From the NCBI GenBank assembly GCA_964551925.1, contig CAZKFA010000016.1, positions 1 to 37,861 of the forward strand: a DNA stretch of 37,861 bases, read 5' to 3'. The translations under genes were made by a program, and so were the position numbers. The notes under the pieces are model-generated. The model was not told where the DNA came from. It ran no database searches and saw only the letters and a list, made by a program, of their open reading frames with translations. Each line of letters opens with the position of its first letter. The first letter of the stretch is position 1. Source of the DNA: CAZKFA01 sp964551925 (GTDB taxonomy: Bacteria > Cyanobacteriota > Vampirovibrionia > LMEP-6097). Positions 1 to 8,274 of the stretch are shown here, piece after piece.

Positions 1-1226
1 AGATCTTCGAGTTCATCAAGTTCTTTTGGATCGATTCCAATATCCTCAAGTTCCTGGTCTAAATCATCATCATCAGTAATATTTACTTTTGGTCTAGTTG
101 GATTTGATGCTGGTGCTAACCTTGGAGCTTCCTTCTGTAAAGGTGCACTACCATTGAGGCTTAACTTAGCAATAGGAGCCTGTTTGATATTAGTACGATC
201 AATACGAATACCAAACTGATTACCAACAATAACCAAACTTCCAGCTGCAATTGGCTTACCACCAGGGGCAGTAAGAGTTAATTGAGAATCAATTAACAAA
301 CCAAGAGGCAGAATGCCACCGGATTCAAGTTCAATAATTTTTTTCAGCGGCATCTGCACAGATTTGAATTGGGCTGTTAACTCAATTGGCAAATCAGTCA
401 GAATATCTTCGCTGCTATGATTCTCTTCTAACATCGTAGCGGTCTCTACTTCACCATCATAATACAATTCTGGGAATCTAGAATTATCTTTCCCAGGTAT
501 TTCAATTTTTATGTATAATTTCTCAAATTCATTCTTATTCCAGATAAGTTCACGAGTATTACTCTCTTCAAAAATAATAACATCGCCAGCCTCAAGCCCT
601 CTAAGATCACTAAGCTTGACTCTACTCTTGCCAACAGTTAGATCCAGAGGCACCTCAAAATCCAAGCCAGCCATTGTTTGCCTAGCATCAATAGGTTTCT
701 TAACTAAGGTATTTTTAGGAGTCAATCCTGGTGGTACCGCAACTGCGATGGAACCTAACTCTTTATCTTCAAGCTCTATAGCCCAGACAAGATAAGTGTA
801 AGTGCCATTGACGCTAGGTAAAGAGACTTTCCAGTAGTCTTTCCAGTAGTTCTCAAATTCAATGAAAAAATTTTCGAATACTGACATCTCAAGCTTAGTG
901 AGATTTTTTAATTTGAATTCAGTATTGCGCTTGCCAATAGAAAGTTTCAATAAAGTTTCAATCATTGCTTTATTGATTCTAATTTGGCCGTTGTACCTTG
1001 TATTACTGTCCCACTCTGCAACTAAGCCCTTCCAACTCTTGTCATCAAGATCTTTACTTACTGCAATTAGACGACTCTTAGAATGTAGTCCCCAAAAATC
1101 ATTGAACAATTCATGAATTCTATAATCCTGACTAAACCACGGCAGAACTTCATCTAGTGACAAAAATCTAGACTGATTAAACTCAAGGCCAAGTGCTTCA
1201 TTCGTATTCATTACTTTACTTGTCAT
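1..1226 (-). CDS. FliM/FliN/SctQ-type (SpoA domain) secretion or motor switch protein, 3' end outside window
   Basis: The open frame begins at ATG 1226 and is still open at base 1, giving 408 residues without a stop. GGGA lies 5 nt before the ATG; a second in-frame ATG at 1211 is possible. Two stretches resemble SpoA domains. One is at about residues 185-250 ('FEVPLDLTVGKSRVKLSDL'). A clearer one is at about 282-352, with 'DLPIELTAQF', 'LESGGILPLG' and 'GSLVIVGNQFGIRI', which matches the FliN pattern of DVPVELT...GSVV...GEVVVVDENFGVRI. Two SpoA domains in one chain after an unrelated N-terminus is the arrangement of SctQ/YscQ proteins, which build the cytoplasmic sorting ring of type III secretion; FliM/FliN do the equivalent job in flagella. 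The tail is acidic and Asp-rich. No other secretion or flagellar gene lies in the window, so I cannot say which machine it serves. Confidence 0.75.
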   Translation of the reverse strand, partial: MTSKVMNTNEALGLEFNQSRFLSLDEVLPWFSQDYRIHELFNDFWGLHSKSRLIAVSKDLDDKSWKGLVAEWDSNTRYNGQIRINKAMIETLLKLSIGKRNTEFKLKNLTKLEMSVFENFFIEFENYWKDYWKVSLPSVNGTYTYLVWAIELEDKELGSIAVAVPPGLTPKNTLVKKPIDARQTMAGLDFEVPLDLTVGKSRVKLSDLRGLEAGDVIIFEESNTRELIWNKNEFEKLYIKIEIPGKDNSRFPELYYDGEVETATMLEENHSSEDILTDLPIELTAQFKSVQMPLKKIIELESGGILPLGLLIDSQLTLTAPGGKPIAAGSLVIVGNQFGIRIDRTNIKQAPIAKLSLNGSAPLQKEAPRLAPASNPTRPKVNITDDDDLDQELEDIGIDPKELDELED

Positions 1227-1399
1227 TTATTCCCGTTCTATATCAAACTTTCCCGCAAAAGAATGTTATCCTAACTAAACTTAGTAAGTAAGTAAATCTA
1301 GGTTTCTTAACTGAAAAATAATGATTAGCAAAGTTTGTATTTAAAAAGATTCATTTTTCATTTTTTGGGTCTAATATATTTAGAGGAGTTGCTTATCAA

Positions 1400-2203
1400 A
1401 TGATCGTTAACTATTATGAGAAAGGACGCAAGGGAAACCCTGTGGTGATCTTTATTCACGGTAGTGCCAGCGATGCAACTGTTTGGTTAAACGAATTGAA
1501 CTTAACTGCTGCAAAGGGCTTCCACTGCATCGCACTTGATATGCGTGGACATGGTGAAACACGCTTAATGGATCAACCTAAAGCTCAAGTCAAAATTGAT
1601 ATTGATACTCACATTAATGATTTAATAGAGACTTTAGAATATTTAGAAATTTTCCCACAACACAAAATTTCGATTGTAACTCACAGCTTTGGAGGCATTG
1701 TGGCAATCAACTTTGCTGAACAATATCCTCAATTAGTTGATAAATTAATCCTTATCTGTTTACCTCCTAAATTAATCTCACCAGTAAAAGAATTCCTCGC
1801 TGTGCTAATTGGTAGCCCACTAAAAATCATACAGGCCAATTTAGATCTTTTCCACAAAACCCCACTAAGAGCACGTTACAAGTCTTCCATCATGACGAAT
1901 GCTGATGTATTACGTGAAATCTACAAGCACGTAAAGAATTGGAATGGTCTGCGCAAAATCCCCAAGTTAAATGCAAAAATATTTTTAGCAGCAGCGAGAT
2001 TTGATTTCGTAGCACCAGCACATCTTATCTATCGCGTACACGAACTAACCCCTAACTCCGAATTCAAACTTTTCAAATGGTCTGGACATGCCTTAATGGA
2101 GGACCAGCCAGAAGAATTTCGTGAATGGTTACTACATTGCATTTCTGACAATAGCAATAACGCAGCAAATGACAGCCACGATCAAAAACAAAATCACGGA
2201 TAA
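1400..2203 (+). CDS. Alpha/beta hydrolase fold protein
   Basis: This 267-residue protein has the standard alpha/beta hydrolase layout. An oxyanion-hole HG motif (FIHGSASD, residues 18-25) is followed by 'DMRGHGETR' (47-55). The nucleophile elbow is 'THSFGG' with Ser96, and late motifs 'AARFDFVAP' (acid) and 'WSGHALMEDQPEEF' (His) complete a catalytic triad. The family covers esterases, lipases, C-C hydrolases and haloalkane dehalogenases; the substrate cannot be read from sequence. There is no signal peptide, so it is cytoplasmic. A good Shine-Dalgarno (AGGAG at 1384) precedes the ATG. The last 72 bp overlap the 3' end of the convergent methyltransferase gene, so their mRNAs are partly complementary. 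The C-terminus is Asn/His/Gln-rich and probably disordered. Confidence 0.85.
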   Translation: MIVNYYEKGRKGNPVVIFIHGSASDATVWLNELNLTAAKGFHCIALDMRGHGETRLMDQPKAQVKIDIDTHINDLIETLEYLEIFPQHKISIVTHSFGGIVAINFAEQYPQLVDKLILICLPPKLISPVKEFLAVLIGSPLKIIQANLDLFHKTPLRARYKSSIMTNADVLREIYKHVKNWNGLRKIPKLNAKIFLAAARFDFVAPAHLIYRVHELTPNSEFKLFKWSGHALMEDQPEEFREWLLHCISDNSNNAANDSHDQKQNHG

Positions 2204-3328
2204 TTGCAACTCAACCAAATAACGATAAATCATTCTTAGAAACCAATTCTGATAATAGACTTCTCGATAATTCAACCCCAAATCCAAAGATTCCGGGAAA
2301 TCTGGTCTGGTAAGAATCAATGTATGTAACGGCTTGATAGGATCTTCATAGATTAGAACCTGCTGATATCCTTGATCCTGACGTGATTGCTTGAAACTAT
2401 TACTACGCCCAAAATTAAAATACTTATACAAGAATTCAAAATTCACAGGTTGAGCCATAGAATTACCGTAATAACAAGGCTCATAATTATCAATCCCTGA
2501 ACGAGTGCTAGCGTTAAAGTCAGAACAAATAATCAAACCAGTAGGCTTAAGTAAATGTAAAAAATTGCGGAGCGCTCTTAAAGCACCATAAGAATAAACA
2601 ATCGTAGATTCTTTATTAGCTTTAAAGCAAGTATCCAAGATCTCTCTACGACTCAAACTCAATTCTCCGAGCCAATCAATCTCAATAAATTCAACTTGTT
2701 TTTTGACATGTTTGATCCACTTATTACGGCGCAACCAAAAGCCACTATTAGATTGTTTTTGGAAATAGTTCGTCAAATCTTCTACCGCAAGATATTTTTC
2801 TAAATATTTATCAGCAGTCTTAGCAAATACTCGCGCTGGCAATTGATCCAAAATATAATTGCCAAGTATCGCGTCAAAGTTCAAATCGGCAAAAGCCTGC
2901 TGATCTAAAATATCAAACCGAACAAACACTATCTGAGATTCAAAATCTTTCAAACGTCCAGAGGCTTGTAGTTGCTCCAAAGTTAGCTCAGCATAGTCTG
3001 TAATATAATATTTCAACCTGCTATGGAAATCTACATCTTGAGAAATACAGAGATCACGAAAAGCAGTCAAAAAGTTCTTTGCAAACTCACCATAACCAGC
3101 ACCAACCTCAAGAATACGAAGCTCTCCTATCGGCTTACTTTTAAGAAAGTTAGCTATAAGTAAACGAGCCTTCTTAAAGGCTTCATTATAATTAGAAACC
3201 CCAGAATAAGGAATAGCACCCGTAGACCAAGCTTGGATGCCAATCGAAGTGAAATATAAGTCATGAACCTGCCATAGAGGTGACAGATCATAACGCAGCA
3301 AGGGACCATCTACTGGTCGTCTAGCCAT
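2132..3328 (-). CDS. MidA-like (DUF185-type) SAM-dependent methyltransferase with C-terminal membrane helix
   Basis: I place the start at ATG 3328 rather than the adjoining upstream TTG, giving 398 residues. 'RILEVGAGYGEF' (residues 71-82) is a class I SAM-binding motif. 'YYITDYAELTLEQLQ' and 'ILGNYILDQLPARVF' resemble the MidA/NDUFAF7 pattern ('NE.LDALP'), a family whose mitochondrial member methylates an arginine of respiratory complex I. The acidic residue of the usual NE is replaced here by Tyr (GNYILD), which may alter activity. Unusually for this fold there is a strong hydrophobic helix near the C-terminus (about 371-394, 'LSVILFLIVAVICCVIAIV') ending in 'RNAM', so the protein is probably tail-anchored with its enzyme domain in the cytoplasm. 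It is the second gene after the small exported protein at 3348, 19 bp away. Family assignment is moderate. Confidence 0.65.
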   Translation of the reverse strand: MARRPVDGPLLRYDLSPLWQVHDLYFTSIGIQAWSTGAIPYSGVSNYNEAFKKARLLIANFLKSKPIGELRILEVGAGYGEFAKNFLTAFRDLCISQDVDFHSRLKYYITDYAELTLEQLQASGRLKDFESQIVFVRFDILDQQAFADLNFDAILGNYILDQLPARVFAKTADKYLEKYLAVEDLTNYFQKQSNSGFWLRRNKWIKHVKKQVEFIEIDWLGELSLSRREILDTCFKANKESTIVYSYGALRALRNFLHLLKPTGLIICSDFNASTRSGIDNYEPCYYGNSMAQPVNFEFLYKYFNFGRSNSFKQSRQDQGYQQVLIYEDPIKPLHTLILTRPDFPESLDLGLNYREVYYQNWFLRMIYRYLVELQLSVILFLIVAVICCVIAIVRNAM

Positions 3329-3347
3329 CAAAATACTTTAAACCTAT

Positions 3348-3614
3348 TTAGATTGATTTGTAGCCGTCAACGAAACCTTGGAAAGTTTGGTCAGCAACTA
3401 AATCATAAAGTCCAACAGCAGTTGAAGCTACTAAACGGAAAGGTAACTTAACAACAAAAACTAAACCTTTAGTCAAAGCACATGCTTTGCAATTCTTGTC
3501 TTTAACTGAACAAGACTTCTTAGTCGTTTCTGGATTGCTACGATAATTACCACCAGCTAGAACTGGACCTGAGATAAATAGAGAGAGCATTAATACTATA
3601 AATTGTTTCTTCAT
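3348..3614 (-). CDS. Small exported cysteine-containing protein of unknown function
   Basis: I prefer the internal ATG at 3614 (88 residues) over the ATG at 3620. It gives the classic 'MKKQFIVLMLSLF' signal peptide, and the TATACT at 3623-3628 would start transcription close to 3616, inside the upstream ATG. Signal peptidase I cleavage is likely after 'PVLA' (about residue 20). The mature part is only about 68 residues. It has a Cys cluster (CSVKDKNCKAC), a hydrophobic central stretch (GLVFVVKLPFRLVASTAVGLYDLV) and the tail 'TFQGFVDGYKSI'. I recognise no family. It precedes and is probably co-transcribed with the membrane-anchored methyltransferase. Confidence 0.6.
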   Translation of the reverse strand: MKKQFIVLMLSLFISGPVLAGGNYRSNPETTKKSCSVKDKNCKACALTKGLVFVVKLPFRLVASTAVGLYDLVADQTFQGFVDGYKSI

Positions 3615-3622
3615 AAGCATTG

Positions 3623-3628
3623 AGTATA
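3623..3628 (-). promoter_or_regulatory. Candidate -10 element for the small exported protein
   Basis: The minus strand reads TATACT here. Counting 7 nt downstream puts transcription start at about 3616, only 2 nt before the preferred ATG at 3614. No convincing -35 was found. This is motif reading only. Confidence 0.4.
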
Positions 3629-3719
3629 AGCTGTCTTGAAATCTTTGTAAAGTCCTTAGATAATTAAATCAAAGATACCAAAGGCAAGATAAATCCGTCG
3701 CCATTTTACCCAGTGAAAA

Positions 3720-3728
3720 TGCTAATAT
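3720..3728 (+). promoter_or_regulatory. Extended -10 element for the Na/Pi cotransporter gene
   Basis: TGC followed by TAATAT is an extended -10. The predicted start of transcription is about 3735, leaving a leader of about 4 nt before ATG 3739, and no Shine-Dalgarno is visible. The same TGCTAATAT string recurs before sdhA (30487-30495). Confidence 0.45.
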
Positions 3729-3738
3729 TACGCTCGTT

Positions 3739-5385
3739 ATGACTGATTCTTCGCAAAGTTTTAATTTAACCACTTGCATCGCTTTATTTGGAGGACTATC
3801 TTTATTCTTACTCGGCTTAGACATGATGAGCGCCAACTTAAAGAAAGTTGCTGGTCATACCATGAAACTCGTTCTAGAAAAAGCAACCGATAATCATCTT
3901 TTTGGTGTTTTAATTGGGGCTTTAGTTACAGCCGTAATCAATAGTAGTACGGCAACAACTTCTATTCTTGTATCTTTCGTTCAATCTCAATTGATGAGCT
4001 TTGAAAGAAGTGTTGCTGTTATCATGGGTGCCAATATTGGTAGCACCGTTACTGGGCAATTAGTCGCTTTTGATATCACCAAATGGTCTCTTGCAATTGT
4101 CTCACTAGGCTATCTTGCCAAATTATTAGCCCAACGAACTAAGACCAAAAACATTGCCTATATCTTTCTAGGACTAGGTTTGCTGTTTTTTGGATTAGAG
4201 GTAATGTCTGATTCCATGAAATTCTTACGGGACTCTGAATACTTTCTTAACTTAATGCAAAGCTTAGAGAATGTTTGGTTTGGTATTGCAGTTGGAGCCG
4301 TGTTTACAGCTCTAATACATTCCAGCGGTGCATCAATTGGTATCGTTATTGGATTAGCGATGCAAGGACTGATTAGCATAGAAGCTGCTGTACCGTTGAT
4401 TTTTGGAGCAAATATCGGTACTTGTTTTACCTGCGTAGTAGCCTCAATTGGAGCTGGCGCGAATGCTCAGCGAGTTGCAGCTGCTCATGTGCTCTTCAAT
4501 GTAACGGGTGTATTAGCTTTTATGTTCTGGATTCCAGAATTTATATCATTAGTAAAATGGCTATCTCCAGAAAATGACACACCAAGATTAATTGCTAATG
4601 CTCAAAGTTACTTTAATATTATGGCAACTATTCTTTGGTTTCCTTTTATTAAGCAACTTGAATTCCTCTCTAGGATTACGATTCCAGACGACAAGAATCC
4701 AACCAGGGGTAAGTATGTTTTCCCTCGCGTTCGCGCCTTATCAAAAACCCCAGAATTGTTATTACTACAATCAATTGACGCCATCAAACAATACAAAAAT
4801 ATCGTCAAAGAAATGCTTTGGATTTCTAGAGATTACTTCGTCAAGCAAGAGAAGAACAAAACTGATGATCTAGTAAAATTACGTGAATTTCAACAAGAGT
4901 TCAGAATTGATATTCTTGACTTCTTAAGCCGCGTAGGCAAGCTCAGACTAGCTTACAGTCACGTATCTCAGGTGTTAAATCATATTACATTAGTTAATGA
5001 AATTGAGCACGTAGCCTACAAACTAGAATCATCCCTAGAGACACTACACAACGAAGTTCCAAAATTTGACGAAAGTTATATTGGATTAGAGGAATATTTC
5101 CAGCAAACAGTTAAATGTTTCTCCAAATCCTGCAATGCTGTACTTAATGGTTCTAGCGTTGAAGCTAAACGTATAATCAGCAATCTGGAGTCTCTGAAAC
5201 CAATTGAGGAGGAGCTACGCAATCGCTCTGTAGAAAATATACACACAGATCCAGATCCTAAGGATTACGAAACAGAGAAATTAAATTTATGGGTACTAGA
5301 GTTCCTGCGCAGCGTCAATGGTAGCTCTAAAAGAATCTGCCAGATCCTGGTTGATCAAAAATTAAGAGCTAAACAGTTAGTGTAA
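3739..5385 (+). CDS. Na+/phosphate cotransporter family protein (NptA-like with PhoU-like C-terminal domain)
   Basis: This 548-residue protein belongs to the Na/Pi cotransporter (PF02690-type) family. The membrane half, roughly residues 10-310, holds two inverted repeats, each with the family's serine-rich signature: 'INSSTATTS' (67-75) and 'IHSSGAS' (193-199). 'MGANIGSTVTGQ' and 'FGANIGTCFT' pair in the same way. The cytoplasmic C-terminal 200 residues are helical and look like the PhoU-type domain that accompanies bacterial NptA proteins. The likely role is sodium-driven phosphate uptake across the inner membrane, though some bacterial members export phosphate. The start is ATG 3739, immediately behind an extended -10. 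The last 17 bp overlap the convergent xth gene. Confidence 0.88.
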   Translation: MTDSSQSFNLTTCIALFGGLSLFLLGLDMMSANLKKVAGHTMKLVLEKATDNHLFGVLIGALVTAVINSSTATTSILVSFVQSQLMSFERSVAVIMGANIGSTVTGQLVAFDITKWSLAIVSLGYLAKLLAQRTKTKNIAYIFLGLGLLFFGLEVMSDSMKFLRDSEYFLNLMQSLENVWFGIAVGAVFTALIHSSGASIGIVIGLAMQGLISIEAAVPLIFGANIGTCFTCVVASIGAGANAQRVAAAHVLFNVTGVLAFMFWIPEFISLVKWLSPENDTPRLIANAQSYFNIMATILWFPFIKQLEFLSRITIPDDKNPTRGKYVFPRVRALSKTPELLLLQSIDAIKQYKNIVKEMLWISRDYFVKQEKNKTDDLVKLREFQQEFRIDILDFLSRVGKLRLAYSHVSQVLNHITLVNEIEHVAYKLESSLETLHNEVPKFDESYIGLEEYFQQTVKCFSKSCNAVLNGSSVEAKRIISNLESLKPIEEELRNRSVENIHTDPDPKDYETEKLNLWVLEFLRSVNGSSKRICQILVDQKLRAKQLV

Positions 5386-6322
5386 TGGCTACTGGGCAAT
5401 GATCTGAGCCTGCTACTTGATCTAATATTTGAGCCGCTTGTAAATAAGGCTTGAGAGCCTTACTGACGTAGAAGTAATCTATTCTCCAGCCTACGTTTCT
5501 AGCACGCGCAGCAGTTCGGAAACTCCACCAAGTATAAGAATCAACTTTATCAGGATAGAAATGTCGATAAGTATCAATGTAACCCATTTGCTCAAAGCGA
5601 TCAAGGTATAGTCGTTCTACTGGCATAAAACCAGAAGTATTAGTGTTCTCTGCTGGACGCGCCAGATCAATATCATGATGAGCAGTATTATAATCACCAG
5701 TGACAATAATATAAGGGTTGGTTTTCTCTAATTCAGCGATATAGAGTAAAAACAACTCATAAAACTCTAATTTAAATTTCAATCGCTCCACACTAGCCCC
5801 ACCATTAGGAAAATAAATATTGAAAAGAATAAATTCATTTTTGGAATCTAATTGATGCTCGCTACTAATAACCCTACCCTCGCTATTGAAGTCAGTGATT
5901 TGCTTTTGTAGCTCTTCAAGATTAATATTTTTGACCTTGGGTAAGAGTCCCTGATAATCATCCATGATCTCAACATCCAAACCAGCATAACTCATAGTTG
6001 TAGTGCTTTTACCTTGATTAACCGCGTCAATTTTATAAGGCAGTTTATTAAAACTTAAATCAAAACCATCTTTGATAATTAAAGGTTCTTGTTTGAAATA
6101 ATTAGCCACTCCACTATAACCCTTACGTAAGGCACTGTTGAAGTGATGATAAGGATATTTATCAATTTGCAAAAGATTATCATCAAGCTGATCACGCTGC
6201 ACCTTAGTCTCTTGCAAGCAAACTATATCAAAGCCAGAATCATTGAGCCAATCAGTGAAGCCTTTTTTGGCAACGGCTCTTATTCCATTAACGTTCCAAG
6301 AACATAGTTTGATTTGAGGCAT
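5369..6322 (-). CDS. xth: Exodeoxyribonuclease III / AP endonuclease (ExoIII, Xth family) with an insertion
   Basis: All ExoIII landmarks are present: 'SWNVNGIRA' (8-16, Asn10), 'VCLQETK' (34-40, metal-binding Glu38), 'GYSGVANY' (68-75), 'FNIYFPNG', 'TGDYNTAHHDIDL', 'WRIDYF' and the terminal 'GSDHCPV' with the catalytic Asp-His pair. It should nick DNA at abasic sites and degrade 3' ends in base-excision repair. At 317 residues it is about 50 longer than typical 255-268-residue members. The extra sequence is an insertion at about residues 90-143, between 'KDGFDL' and 'DFNSEGRVIS', and the core after it is intact. It is the last gene of the crcB-to-xth minus-strand run, 8 bp after the preceding gene. 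Confidence 0.93.
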   Translation of the reverse strand: MPQIKLCSWNVNGIRAVAKKGFTDWLNDSGFDIVCLQETKVQRDQLDDNLLQIDKYPYHHFNSALRKGYSGVANYFKQEPLIIKDGFDLSFNKLPYKIDAVNQGKSTTTMSYAGLDVEIMDDYQGLLPKVKNINLEELQKQITDFNSEGRVISSEHQLDSKNEFILFNIYFPNGGASVERLKFKLEFYELFLLYIAELEKTNPYIIVTGDYNTAHHDIDLARPAENTNTSGFMPVERLYLDRFEQMGYIDTYRHFYPDKVDSYTWWSFRTAARARNVGWRIDYFYVSKALKPYLQAAQILDQVAGSDHCPVAITLTV

Positions 6323-6330
6323 GAACTTAA

Positions 6331-7197
6331 TTATAAAGCAACATCAATAGCGCTTAAATCCATTAAAGTTCTAAGTTCCTCAGGTCTTTTTAGTCTTGCT
6401 TTCATCTCGGCATAACCTTCATTAGTATTACCCAAGATAGCAGTGTTACGAGCTAAACTCTTTTGTAGGCTATTATTCATAATCTTCTTTAAACCATAAG
6501 CTAGATCAGCGTGCAAAGAACGCTTAGGGTCCTGATGAACAGTGCGTTTTGCTAGAATATTAAGTATTTGAAATATCGACTGGAATTGAAATCTACCTTG
6601 TAATGCTAATCGAAAAATACGCTCCAAACTCTTTAAGCCAGTTTGAGCTTTGAAATTAGGTGATTTCTGTTGAAGATCCCCTATCTCTTGATGAAGCTCT
6701 ACTAGCTCCCCCTGAAAACGAGACTCCAAAACCTTTGGGTCTAATAAAATTTCCCCAGTACGCAAAGACTCAACCTGCACAGAAACTATAAGAATAGCAA
6801 GATATCGCTGTAAATCATCGCGTTTAATTCCAAAGCCTGGAATCTTCTCAGCAACTTGATCTACAATATTAGCAGCCTTAATTGTCGCACTCATATACAA
6901 AGAAGTTATTTCTTCTGGGACTAAAGCTTCATTATCAATAAATCTTTTTTTCAAGACAACAGCATTATCCTCATAGAAACTCTCCAATGATTTAGCATTA
7001 AATAAATCAGCACTCACCCCTAAACCCAAAGCAGAGAAATAAAACAAATCTGCAATCTCATTAAGAATGGGTACTAGATGTTTACTTTCTATTTCTAAGA
7101 ACTCTGCTGCTGATAAACCTGGTCGAAGATGAGCAGCATCAACTCTTGCGGAAGATGTTAACTCAGCTCTTCGGTTATTATCTATAGGGGTGGACAT
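6331..7197 (-). CDS. Hypothetical protein, cytoplasmic and helical, in the leuB-xth cluster
   Basis: I do not recognise this 288-residue protein. It has no signal peptide or clear membrane span. It is predicted mainly helical by eye, with repeated Leu-rich amphipathic stretches. Notable segments are 'AHLRPGLSAAEFLEIESKHLVPILNEIADLFYFSALGL'-like helices near residues 22-60 (given here in part), 'YLAILIVSVQVESLRTGEIL' at about 135-155, and a basic C-terminal third. Its ATG directly follows the leuB stop (TAA-ATG), so translation is probably coupled. It ends 8 bp before xth. No catalytic motif is visible. Confidence 0.7.
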   Translation of the reverse strand: MSTPIDNNRRAELTSSARVDAAHLRPGLSAAEFLEIESKHLVPILNEIADLFYFSALGLGVSADLFNAKSLESFYEDNAVVLKKRFIDNEALVPEEITSLYMSATIKAANIVDQVAEKIPGFGIKRDDLQRYLAILIVSVQVESLRTGEILLDPKVLESRFQGELVELHQEIGDLQQKSPNFKAQTGLKSLERIFRLALQGRFQFQSIFQILNILAKRTVHQDPKRSLHADLAYGLKKIMNNSLQKSLARNTAILGNTNEGYAEMKARLKRPEELRTLMDLSAIDVAL

Positions 7198-8253
7198 TTA
7201 ACTGACTAAATTAGTTTTAATTTCAGCCATTATAGCATTACTAATTTGTGCAGTATTAGCGGAACCACCTAGGTCCGCCGTCATAATCCCTTGTTTTAAG
7301 GTATTTTTAATAGAGTCTTCAATAATTTGAGCTTCTTTAAGCATGTTCAGACTATAACGCAACATCATCGCGGCTGATAACATCATCGCCATAGGATTGG
7401 CTAAACCCTTAGCAGCAATATCAGGAGCCGAACCATGTACTGGCTCGAATAGACCTGGCTTAGAACCATCGCCCAAAGCGGCACTAGGCAGAAGACCAAT
7501 ACTACCAGTGAGCATACTTGCTTCGTCAGAAAGTATATCGCCAAATAAATTACCAGTAACTATCACATCAAATTGTTTCGGGTTTTTGATTAGTTGCATA
7601 GCAGCATTATCCACATACATATGGGTCAATTCAACATCTGGATAATCTTTAGCGACATTAATAACAACATCACGCCAGAGTTGAGAAACATTAAGTACAT
7701 TAGCTTTATCAACAGAGCATAATTTCTTACTACGTTTGCGCGCCAGCTCAAAAGCCACTCGGCCAATGCGTTCCACCTCAGCAGCAGAATAAATCATGGT
7801 ATTAATTCCAACCTTACCATCATTAGAACTTGGCTTACCAAAATAAATCCCACCAGTCAATTCTCTAACAACCATAATATCGACTCCTCTAACTACATCT
7901 TCTTTAAGAGTAGATAGATGCGCCAAAGAATCAAAAACAACCGCTGGACGCAAATTAGCAAAAGCATCTAGTTCTTTTCTCAAAGCCAGCAAACCTGTTT
8001 CCGGTCTGAGTTCACGCGGCAAGTTGTCATACTTAGGTCCACCAATTGCCGCCATCAAAACCGCATCAACATTCTTAATACCTTCTCTAGTCGCGTCAGG
8101 AAAAGGACTACCAGTTTTGTCAATAGCAACACCACCCAAATCTAATTCAACATATTGAAAATTTGGAGCCACCAAATTAAGGACTTTAATGGTCTCTGCC
8201 ATTACTTCTGGCCCAATGCCATCACCAGGTATTAATGCTATCTTCTTTGCCAT
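7198..8253 (-). CDS. leuB: 3-isopropylmalate dehydrogenase
   Basis: This 351-residue enzyme oxidises and decarboxylates (2R,3S)-3-isopropylmalate with NAD+, the third step of leucine synthesis. Visible signatures are 'GDGIGPEV' at the N-terminus, 'GGPKYDNLPRELRPETGLLA' (IPMDH rather than isocitrate dehydrogenase type), the substrate-binding 'RELTGGIYFG', 'DKANVL', 'YVDNAAMQL', the metal-binding 'GNLFGDILSDEASML', and the NAD-binding 'FEPVHGSAPDIAAKG'. Length is normal. It sits 21 bp after yvcK and abuts the next gene. No leuA, leuC or leuD is in the window, so the pathway is split elsewhere. Confidence 0.97.
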   Translation of the reverse strand: MAKKIALIPGDGIGPEVMAETIKVLNLVAPNFQYVELDLGGVAIDKTGSPFPDATREGIKNVDAVLMAAIGGPKYDNLPRELRPETGLLALRKELDAFANLRPAVVFDSLAHLSTLKEDVVRGVDIMVVRELTGGIYFGKPSSNDGKVGINTMIYSAAEVERIGRVAFELARKRSKKLCSVDKANVLNVSQLWRDVVINVAKDYPDVELTHMYVDNAAMQLIKNPKQFDVIVTGNLFGDILSDEASMLTGSIGLLPSAALGDGSKPGLFEPVHGSAPDIAAKGLANPMAMMLSAAMMLRYSLNMLKEAQIIEDSIKNTLKQGIMTADLGGSANTAQISNAIMAEIKTNLVS

Positions 8254-8274
8254 AATACTTATTATTCTAGCAAG

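Noticed and set aside
511..1116. Plus-strand ORFs in the first 1.2 kb
   Set aside because: They are antisense to the SpoA-domain gene, which runs open through the whole stretch and has family motifs.
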